The translations under genes were made by a program, and so were the position numbers. This document shows, piece after piece, positions 55,990 through 64,000 of a DNA stretch of 64,000 bases. Location: NCBI GenBank assembly GCA_016490735.1, contig JAEMWC010000381.1, positions 149,501 through 213,500 of the forward strand, written 5' to 3'. This DNA comes from Pachyseris speciosa (lineage: Eukaryota > Cnidaria > Anthozoa > Scleractinia > Pachyseridae). The notes under the pieces were generated by a model. That model did no database searches, was not told where the DNA came from, and saw nothing but the letters and a program-made list of their open reading frames with translations. The first letter of the stretch is position 1, and each line of letters starts with the position of its first letter.

Positions 55990-56660
55990 GGAGCTGCACA
56001 CTCTCACCGAGCAACTTCGCATGGCTTTATTTGGGCCAGTTTTATTTGTGTCCAAAACAATTGAGCAGCAGCAGGGAAAACGAAGAGTTTTCGATAGCAA
56101 ACGTTTGCAAAAAAAATACAGACATTCGTGAGTCCTAACTACTTTCCGGATGAAAGCTTAACGGAATACAAAGCGGATAAAAAAAAAAAAACACCACAAG
56201 CGAACAAAGTACGATGCGAGTGTTTTGCTGGAAGAAGGAGAAGGTGGAGAAATTAAACACGACTAGCTTGTAATAAAAATAGTTTGTACTGATTAATCTA
56301 GAAAAATCGGTATTTATTTTGACATAAATGCCCGTAGAAAAGACAATAAAGGGTAAAAACTGATCGTTAAGAGCAGTCAACAGGAATTGACCGCGGTTCG
56401 GAAACAACAGAACAACAAACTAAGTATTACAAGAAAACAAAGCACAATACGAATTATATTTCTTCGAGGATTCTTGGAGAAGGTGGAGAAATTAGACAAG
56501 TAACAAAAATTGCTTAGCAATTTTGACATAAATGTCCGTATGTCCGTAGGAAAGACAAAAAAGAGGTCCACACCTGATCGTTTAGAGCAGTCAACAGGAA
56601 TCACTGAGGCAGCAATCACTCTGAACGTGACAGAGCTGAATAATAGCGCCATTTCCCACA
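55990..56660 (-). repeat. Dispersed repeat, copies B and C
   Basis: Two partly repeated units (about 55990-56400 and 56440-56610) match copy A at 43890-44470 in the opposite orientation. Both contain GGAGAAGGTGGAGAAATTA and GACATAAATG.CCGTA. The start of copy C seems truncated. Not recognised further. Confidence 0.6.
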
Positions 56661-57830
56661 AAATCTTTCCTTGGCTGACAAAACACTAAAGAGCTTTGAT
56701 AGTTTTACTGGTACTTCCCATGTCTTCCGAAGAACCTTCTTCAATTAATGATTCTCAGTGGCAAAGCGTCATCCAGTTAACAAAGAAAGCGCTTGGTAAA
56801 CCACATCAGCATTTCTCTCGCAGACTCGTCCACTATAAAATTTATCAAAGCCAGCCCAGCCAGTCAACCCATTTCGGTGTTTTTAACATCCAAACGCTGA
56901 TTCTTACCGGTTCAAACAAATTAAGACGACATGTGTATAGACGGCGAAACTAAATATTGTTGTTTACAGGCCGTCTTCGACGAGGATCTCTAAAACGTTT
57001 TTCAAATGACGAGTGAAGCGCGCTGGTCTTTGACGTTTTTGACAGCATTTTGACAACTTTATGTCAAAGTTTGAGACGTGCACATGCACATGCATTTGAT
57101 CGCTTTTGTTGTTGTTGTTGTTTTTTTTTTTTTTTTTACTCGAGCTTGAGTTTCCGCCTATAATCCTTAATTTTACGAGGACTCATTGTGATTATGTGTT
57201 ATTAAGATAAGGGCAAAAGTTTCTTAACGCTGTTGAGGTACCAAGGTCGAAAAACAGTCAGCCAAGCCGAGTAAAAACACTCGTTCGCTTGCAAAGAAAA
57301 CAACGTAACAAAACAAACAAACAATTCAACTACTTCTTTGCGTCCAAAACGAGTACAGATGATTGTTATTTATATCCATTCGAGAGAAAAATACAAGTTT
57401 CATTCCTGAACAAAAGTAACAACGATTAAACCAAATGTTAAGCTCCTATTTATTTAATTTACCTCACTGTCCTGCGCTGTGTTGCAGAGGTTTCTACCAC
57501 TTGAAAATACGTCAGCTTCAGTAAAGTAAAAACAAGCATCCGCAAAAATAGCAAACGGTTTGTCCAAAGAAAGAACTTTTTCCACAGAGTTTGAGCTACT
57601 CGTTCCTCCCATTAACACAGGTGAACTGTCAAGTGGCCTTTCTTAGTGAGATCCAAGATGTCGCGGTAAAGTGAAAGCCCTTGAAGCGTTGAATTATACT
57701 GTTTTCAACCGCACAATCGATCCAAGTTTGAAGCTTTTCTCGAGAAAAATCGCTCTTCCTTTCATCACTTGAAAATTCACCTTCCCGGTTATCTTTTGAC
57801 AAGTTCTTGATTTTTATGCTTTTTACGCGA
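56660..57830. other. Non-coding interval
   Basis: A (GTT)n and poly-T run lies at about 57108-57138. No gene recognised. Confidence 0.35.
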
Positions 57831-57831
57831 A

Positions 57832-59165
57832 TTTAAGGTGGCCGAACACAGTTTCCGCGCGGTCTGTTGTTAATTTTACAACAGCAACAAAAATTCGGAA
57901 TGATTGTGCTCAGTAGTCATCTTTATCAATTCCTCCTCATTTGACTCTCCAATCCTGATTTTGCTTAGAACATTGCTGCACTATTCACCACAAAGAACTA
58001 AACATACATTTCGCAGACGGTCTTGCTTTTATTTGATTCGAACTGAAGCCCATCCAAGAAAAATGTCGAGCGTTGCAAACAGAGGACGGTTTGTTTGTGA
58101 AGACCAATAAAGCAGCTGTCTACAAAGTCTTAGAAGGATTTTCCAGGCCACGATGCTTTAGAAGACGTGAAAACACCCAGCAAAATTATACTCGACTCTC
58201 GTTGGCGCCAACGCTTGCGAAATTGTAGGCAAAAGCAAAACGACGACGATAAAATCTGCACTCAAAGAACTGATTTACCCTGACTCGATTGCATGTAGTT
58301 ATGCCCCTCAATAATCCTTTCAAGGAAAATTGTCTAATTTTTCTGACACTGGTGTAATGAATAAGGGATTAGCGAAGAAACTCGCTGACTCTGGCATCGG
58401 CTACCAGCACCTTCGACTACTCTTTGAAAAACGTGGCAAACAAGGCCTTCTTGTCAATCTTGCAAATCCAGCAACAGCATTAGTCGTCTCATCTGCTCGT
58501 CGTTTAGTACGTGGTACTGACCCAGTTGTACTCCACCGAATTCTCAACCATTTTAAAAGAGGATTACAATAAGAAAGGGAGAAAACCGCGCATTCTCTGA
58601 TTGCTTGTTGTTGTTTTTCGCATGAGAGGAACTCAGCTAAATGCTGCACATGCGCAGTTAATCGAAAAATTGAGACTGAGTGCCTTTCCGGCTTTGCCAA
58701 AAGTATGCCGATTTCTGACGATCCAGTCATTAGAATTTCAAAAAATACTTCAGAAACCAAGTGAATTATCTGTAACAAAAATCTGAAATTTAACACAGGG
58801 GATTTTAAATAATACAGAACATGGAGTGAAAACGATAAACAGCGAATTACGAAAACTGTGTCTGTCAAAATTTTATTAGAACAGTATTGACAGAAGGGAT
58901 TTTATGTGAATTCGTTGTTGACAAATGATGACAAAAATCTAACGACTGTCATTTTTTTTAAATAAACAAAAACAATTTTTTTAAGCCTTGCTTTTAACCG
59001 GTCCTGTTGCCATGGCAACGGTATACACCTCAACCAAAATGCGACAATAAACCCCTCTTTGGTTGATCTTGACTCCAGTGAAAAATGGGCGCCCGAGCGT
59101 AAATAGGTGAAAAATAATGGTGAATTAGGCATAGGTATTTGAAAGCTGTGTTCGGCCACCTTAAA
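57832..59165. mobile_element. TTAA-flanked TIR element carrying an exonuclease relic
   Basis: TTAAGGTGGCCGAACACAG at the left is exactly inverted as CTGTGTTCGGCCACCTTAA at the right. If TTAA is the target duplication, the TIR begins GGTGGCCGAACACAG, as in piggyBac-type insertion. Because TTAA is a palindrome, this cannot be separated from the TIR itself. The inside holds an exonuclease relic and no visible transposase. Confidence 0.7.
58007..58572 (+). pseudogene. DEDDh (DnaQ/PolC-type) exonuclease C-terminal relic
   Basis: One frame reads HFADGLAFI, a stop, then ELKPIQEK and TEDGLFVKTNKAAVYKVLEG. After a frameshift near 58140 comes GHDALEDVKTPSKIILDSRW, with the HxAxxD ExoIII motif of DEDDh exonucleases. 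The open tail (58330-58572) has KGLAKKLADSGIGYQHLRLL, the C-terminal helical part found in cnidarian and fish PolC-type exonuclease-like proteins. The ExoI (DxE) part is missing. It is not functional as read. Confidence 0.58.
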
Positions 59166-59562
59166 GACAAACTTCGATCGATTTTGCTCAAAATGAAGAA
59201 ACCAAGTGAATGTGAAATTGCGAGCCGCAGAAAGCGCGCGAAAAATTAAGCCTCGATTTGGTTTGGGTGTCCCACACCTGGCTTGAGCCTGCGATCAAAT
59301 CGAAAGCAAGTACCTGGTCAGCGGTCAACTTAAAAAAAAACACCTGACGTTGATGAGGTCTTAACTTGAGCCCACGATATGGTCACGTGTCACTGGTCAG
59401 CGGATACCTTGTATTGACAGGTGTAAATTGGCTATAAGATAAAAAATGTACGCTGGGTGTTACACTGTAAACTAGCTGGTCAGCTGCTGGGTCAGGTGGA
59501 GTATGGCCGCCACGTTGGATTATTATGATTATTATTAGGATATTATTAGTTATTGGGCAACA

Positions 59563-59580
59563 CCGTCGTCGTCGTCGTCG
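59563..59580. repeat. (GTC)n microsatellite
   Basis: Six GTC triplets; a minor repeat. Confidence 0.7.
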
Positions 59581-59613
59581 TGCGCGCCCACGAGCAATAC
59601 CGCTAACCGCTTT

Positions 59614-59645
<32 letters not shown>

Positions 59646-59697
59646 AGGTATGGTGCTCCGCTTGGCGGCCCTTCGGGCCGCCGGAGCTCCGCTATTA

Positions 59698-61047
59698 TGT
59701 CTTTTGAGATCAAGGAGTCTGTTGTTCAATTATTTTTCCATTTTGGAGAATGGTGACTTGTCGACTGGATGGTAGGTGTCACGATCAACAAGTAGGGCTT
59801 CCATTTTGGTGTCATAGTCCGTTTTGTCCATAACAACAAAACAGTTCCCTTTATCAGCTTTCATACACCGAATGCAAATATGGCGGACCACTCGGCCGGC
59901 GCCCGGGACGAGCTACATGAAATCGAGGCTAGTCAGGCCTTGATGTTTTGTTTTGCAGAAAAAGTCTCGGTTCGTTGCAGATCTGGTTTGTTTATTTCGC
60001 TGTGCCTACGAGTCGCTGTGTTTCTGAATGCCTCGAGAAAGGATAAAAATCTTCCACCGTTCACCTTTAAGGGAAAATAGTGGATTAATGCAATTCGCTG
60101 AGACGAAGAAAAGGAGTTCACGATCGCTAAAGTTTGTTCACTACATCATCATTTCAGGATAGAAGATCTTAGAAAAATCGGTTAAATGACGAGCTTATGT
60201 GGTGTCTGGTGGTGTTCCAACACGATTTGCATGGCCAGTACCTTCCCCAAGGTAAAGAAAAGCTCCTCTCGAAAGACATCCTCTGTCCCAAGAGAAGAAG
60301 TTTTGTTAAACCCGTCCGCATCCACTCGCACGAAACAAATACTACGGTGTAATAACCAAGCGAATGAACTTCAACTGCCCCGTCTTTGAAACCAGTAAAA
60401 GCATTGAGCCAAATAACAACGACTCGTAGGTAAATGCGATCGCTTACACATTTTCTAAGATCTACCAGGCTCAACTTAAACAGTTCCTTCGGCGATCGTG
60501 AACTCCTTTCCTTCGTCTGTTTTCCCCTCAGAGGCGAACGGGGAAACTGAAGAAAAAACACTTTCTCTTCTGTAGAAGATTTCACTCCCTTCTGGTGGCA
60601 TTCAGGAACACAAAAACGCGTAGGGATGGCGAAACAAAACGAACCAAATCGACGACGAAGAAAGACGTTCTGGAGATGTCAAAACAAAACAGCGAAGCCT
60701 GACTAGCCTCGTTTTCATGCGACTCGTCCCAGGCGCCGACCCAGTGGTCCGCCATATTTGCATTCGGTGTATTATCACACGTTCATGGTCATCTTTAAGG
60801 TTCTTTAGGGCTTTCAGTTCGGCTTTGGTGATGTTGCTGTGTGGTGGAAGTCGAGCTCTGTGGAGCAGAGAGGCAATGGTAGTTCGTATGGCGTCCTTCG
60901 AGTCATCGGGAAGGCGGGCGATGGCGGCTTCAACTTCGGAGACGATATCTTTGACAGGGATAGTTCGTGGGGTTGGAGCAAACTTCAGGCCTTTCTCGAG
61001 GAGAGAACGTTCTGCTGAAGAAAGCAGTTTACGTCATAAATTAATTG
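59698..61047 (-). pseudogene. Penelope-like element, minus-strand copy, split by a TIR element
   Basis: The minus strand from 61045 to 60770 reads LLSSAERSLLEKGLKFAPTP, IPVKDIVSEVEAAIARLPDD, then ASLLHRARLPPHSNITKAEL and DDHERVII. After the inserted element it resumes at 59866 with KADKGNCFVVMDK, DTKMEALLVDRDTYHPVDKS and PFSKMEK, then a TAA. This is the N-terminal region of the Penelope RT. It ends near 59698. Confidence 0.78.
59870..60768. mobile_element. TIR DNA element inserted in the Penelope copy
   Basis: CACCGAATGCAAATATGGCG, then GACCACT, at the left is inverted at the right (AGTGGTCCGCCATATTTGCA, TTCGGTG). TA lies outside both ends. Removing it rejoins the Penelope coding frame on the minus strand. 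Inside are ORFs without clear homology (MADHSAGARDELHEIEASQA at 59880). TA duplication suggests a Tc1/mariner-type mover. Confidence 0.75.
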
Positions 61048-61062
61048 TCCAGTTTTTTCGGA

Positions 61063-61948
61063 CAAAACGGACTATGACACCAAAATGGAAGCCCTACTTG
61101 TTGATCGTGACACCTACCATCCAGTCGACAAGTCACCATTCTCCAAAATGGAAAAATAATTGAACAACAGACTCCTTGATCTCAAAAGACATAATAAGAT
61201 TGATGAATTGACTTATCGCAAACTCCGTTCTACAGACGGTTCCCCTCCCGCCATTCGCGGTCCCATTAAACATGACAAACCGGGCTTCCCTCTTCGACCG
61301 ATCGTTTCTTCCATTGGCTCCGCCCTTTATAATACATCCAAGTTCCTTTCGGATATTCTATCGAATACGTATTCCATCGAATACGTACCAGGGTTTTGCA
61401 TGCCTCAAACCGAGCCCCTTACGAGATTACTCCGTAACAACGATATCCGGGTTGTCAACAAACCTTTCAAAACCCTTCAACAAGAATTCCCGTCTCCAAA
61501 GTTCAGACAACCCTCGGATCTTCAATGCAATGTTGTTAACAATATTCCTTGTAAAGACTGTTCTTGGAACTACATAGGAGAAACCGGAAGATGCTTCCAA
61601 ACCCGAAAAAAGGAACATCAACGAAATTTGAAGAACTATTCAAGTGGCTCCAATGTTGCCAACCATGCGTGGCAAAACAATCACTTCATTGATTTCGACA
61701 ATGCTTGTGTCATTGACAAAGGCAATTACTGCGTGCGAAAAACACTAGAATCCTGGCACACCGCAAAAGCCGTCGAAGCGGATAATAACTCAAAACCGTT
61801 GCCTAGGCAATACTCCATTTTTTTTGTAATTAGACCTCATTTACAATTTTATCTTCTAACTTTTTCACACTCTTTTAGTATTTTTATTCTAAAATTTTCG
61901 CACCCCCTTCGTATATATTTCCGTCCGCGCGTTACATTTGTCATTTGA
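61063..61948 (+). pseudogene. Penelope-like element, plus-strand copy: RT start joined to GIY-YIG endonuclease
   Basis: This copy starts at GACAAAACGGACTATGACAC. It reads through the same MEK-TAA as the other copy, then LNNRLLDLKRHNKIDELTYR, RGPIKHDKPGFPLRPIVSSI and SALYNTSKFLSDIL (early RT). At about residue 90 of the ORF (VVNKPFKTLQQEFPSPKF) it jumps to the GIY-YIG part: NIPCKDCSWNYIGETGRCFQ, TRKKEHQRNL, VANHAWQNNHFIDFDNACVI and LESWHTAKAVE. The YVDD core of the RT is missing, so there is an internal deletion. GIY-YIG nuclease at the C-terminus defines Penelope elements. Confidence 0.85.
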
Positions 61949-61974
61949 ATCAAGCAAATTTGCACCCGCCTAGA

Positions 61975-62996
61975 AGGAGGCCTTAGTACGACCATTGCTG
62001 AAAAAAAGTGGTCTCGAGATTGCGTTTAAGAACTTTCGCCCAGTTAGCAACCTACCTTACGTCTTTAAATTATCAGAAAAGGCGGCAGCTATCCAACTTA
62101 CCGATCATATGACAGCTAATGGCTTGCATATGCAGCTCCAATCAGTATATAAACAACATCACAGCACAGAGTCGGCGAGGCGAAGCGCTTGACTGGCTCG
62201 CGTCATATCTGGCAGATCGTTCACAACGCGTTGCCGTGAATGGAGGTGTTTCATCTACCTTTCCCCTGAAGCAAGGAGTTCCACAAGGGAGCTGTCTTGG
62301 CCCTATCCTTTTTACCGTATACACAAGTAAGCTATTTGACATAGTTGAAAAGCATCTGCCAAGCGTTCATTGCTATGCTGACGATTCACAGTTGTATTTG
62401 GCGTTCAGCCCGAATGTCCCAGGTGACGATGAGATCGCGCTTAACGCTATGTGTGACTGCATTAAAGATCTAAAGGATTGGATGATCAGGGATCAGTTAA
62501 AGCTGAACGACGATAAGACTGAATTTTTACTTATAGGCACCAAACAGCAGCTTGAGAAGGTTAACTTTAGTAGTATCGCCGTTGGTGACGCACTCATAGA
62601 AGCTAAATCTGAAGTTAGGAATCTTGGGTCATGGTTTGACACTCATTTTAACATGTCTATCCATATAAGTAAGCTTTGTGCCTCGGCCTTTTACCATCTA
62701 CATAATATAGGTCGTATTCGTAAGTTTTGAAGTCTAGATGCAAAAGTCTTTTATATGGTCTGCCTGCCATACAAATCAACAAAGTGCAACGTGTTTTAAA
62801 TGCTGCTGCGAGGCTGGTAAGCCGCGCGCCGCGCTATTGTCACGTAACACCCTTTTTGCGCAAGCTGCACTGGCTACCGGTCAGACAGCGGATTAATTAC
62901 AAGATTCTGCTTTTGTCGTTCAAGACCATCCACGGGAAGTCGCCAGTTTATTTGCAAGAGCTAATTTCAGTTAAGGACGGTGCATCCTATTGCTAG
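61975..62996 (+). pseudogene. CR1/L2-like LINE reverse transcriptase, internally deleted
   Basis: PLLKKSGLEIAFKNFRPVSN and LPYVFKLSEKAAAIQLTDHM (RT start) end at QHHSTESA. A deletion of the central fingers follows near 62178. RRGEALDWLASYLADRSQRV, FPLKQGVPQGSCLGPILFTV and HCYADDSQLYLAF carry the palm, with the catalytic YADD. DWMIRDQLKLNDDKTEFLLI comes next. A frame break at 62727 leads to LLYGLPAIQINKVQRVLNAA, LRKLHWLPVRQRINYKILLL and FKTIHGKSPVYLQEL. It is truncated before the very C-terminus. It lies directly after the Penelope copy. Confidence 0.85.
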
Positions 62997-64000
62997 TGCG
63001 CATTTGTTCTGCGCACCACGCAACCACCTTATCTTGCGCGATTACTCGCGCGATTTCCTCAGAAGATTGTTTGTTTTGATGGTTATGGTATTTTCTGTAA
63101 GCTCTTGATTTAGCGGATAGTTTTACAGGATTGGCAACAGGCTGTCTACACCAAAAACCCGTAAACGAAAGCGTTATTGTGGTGTGTTTTATGAAATTAC
63201 GCTGAATCACGCCGGGAAAAGCAATTGAAGTGAAGTGGCAAATAATATAAGACTTAAAGTTAATCAAAACATATCGCTGCATAAACCGATTCAAAGGAAT
63301 CGCTTAAAAAAGTCATGTGCTACACATATCGGTTTAATACACAACAAATCCGTTTCGGTTTTATTCTTTTATTTTATTGCTGTTTCGACAATAATAAAAA
63401 GAAAGATGTTTTCATCGAACGTAAGATATAACAACACGATGTCTTACCTTCGTAACTGATGAAAAGCTTGAACTTAATTGGCCTGAATAACGGACTGCGA
63501 AAATCAGAAGCAAGGAATCACGAATATTGGCTCTCAAACTGCGTAGTTTTTATGCATTTCAAAACTCCTTCCAGAAAGATAATACAACCACAAGAAAGAA
63601 CTGCAAAGTAATTGACAAAACTACAAAACGTGATCTTACGTACGTGTTTGTCTTCCACTTCGCCAGAGCCTAAAAGGGCAAGTTATACTGGAAAAAACTT
63701 TGAAATTTACGCAAAATGCACATTTCAAAACGTCTTCGAATTTGCTCTTAGCATTCAAAGCCATCTTCATTGAAAAAGTGTCCTGTAATTCCCGAAGAAT
63801 CAAGAAAACTTTTTGTTCCAGCATGTGTCGCCATACCGGATATTCCAGCATGCCCAAGGAAAAGACATGCAAATATTTCACTTACTAGGGAGGGGGTAGA
63901 GCAAAAATTGTCTCAAGCCCCCAAAACAGCGCCTTAAAAGTAGAAAATAACCAATTTAGCTCTAAAAAACGCCCGGTGACCCCCACTTTTTACCTCAAAA
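62997..64000. other. Non-coding interval at the window end
   Basis: No gene recognised; only short chance ORFs. The TGACTC-poor, AT-rich sequence shows no clear repeat. Confidence 0.35.

Noticed and set aside
60186..60389. Possible THAP-type zinc finger (SLCGVWWCSNT)
   Set aside because: Only the first Cys pair resembles the family; the later conserved Pro, Trp and C..H pair were not found in frame.
1..64000. CRISPR array or bacterial defence operon
   Set aside because: No regularly spaced direct repeats with unique spacers, and the gene structure is eukaryotic.

Overview
The window looks like repeat-rich genomic DNA of a cnidarian, most likely an anthozoan such as a stony coral. This is an inference. 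The evidence is intron-containing genes with canonical GT/AG sites, an extracellular gene made of thrombospondin type-1 repeats (TSRs), and a dense set of DIRS, Penelope, CR1/L2-like LINE, Mutator-like, piggyBac, Polinton-like and MITE elements. No bacterial operon, CRISPR array or rRNA gene was seen.

Region 1 (about 1-12.9 kb, + strand) is the only convincing host gene. Nine exons between 1002 and 11682 encode about ten tandem TSRs. A short Pro/Thr-rich exon with a stop (12807-12844) may be the 3' end. The outer repeats sit one per exon with phase-1 introns on both sides, while the middle repeats are each cut in half by an intron. The introns hold palindromic MITEs, a GAT/GGT microsatellite and a block of tandem and inverted repeats (8.87-10.98 kb).

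Region 2 (12.9-19.3 kb) has no intact gene. It holds a piggyBac transposase relic, MITEs and an array of palindromic CACAAAGCGCTTTGTG-type units.

Region 3 (19.36-24.95 kb) is a nested insertion. A DIRS-type tyrosine-recombinase retrotransposon of about 5 kb (minus strand: gag, RT/RNase H, recombinase, inverted terminal repeats and an internal complementary region) lies inside an older terminal-inverted-repeat (TIR) element. All its ORFs are damaged.

Region 4 (25-34 kb) is mostly non-coding, with hairpin MITEs, LINE relics and a foldback element carrying TGACCTG repeats.

Region 5 (34.04-42.51 kb) is a large composite. An outer TIR element contains a CR1/L2-like LINE 3' fragment (flanked by an 11-bp target duplication), Penelope fragments, and a decayed Polinton/adintovirus-like element (36507-40264). 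The latter has TIRs of about 385 bp, a broken PolB N-terminal region, a broken phospholipase-A2-like domain and one intact small ORF.

Region 6 (42.5-46 kb) holds twin 437-bp MITEs, microsatellites and two tRNA-like genes in opposite orientation.

Region 7 (46.5-53.6 kb, minus strand) is a degenerate Mutator-like (MULE) transposon. Reading 5' to 3' on the minus strand it carries a ubiquitin-specific protease (USP), a Ulp1/SENP-type cysteine protease, a Ser/Thr repeat protein and a MULE transposase with a SWIM-type zinc finger. The pairing of a deubiquitinase and a deSUMOylase with a MULE transposase is the most unusual gene arrangement here.

Region 8 (53.8-64 kb) contains Penelope fragments, a pogo-like MITE, a TTAA-flanked TIR element carrying a broken DEDDh exonuclease, two head-to-head Penelope copies split by a TA-flanked TIR element, and a CR1/L2-like LINE.

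Most transposon ORFs contain stops or frameshifts, so the region is a graveyard of mobile elements around one secreted or surface TSR gene. Family names rest on motif recognition by eye; no database search was possible.
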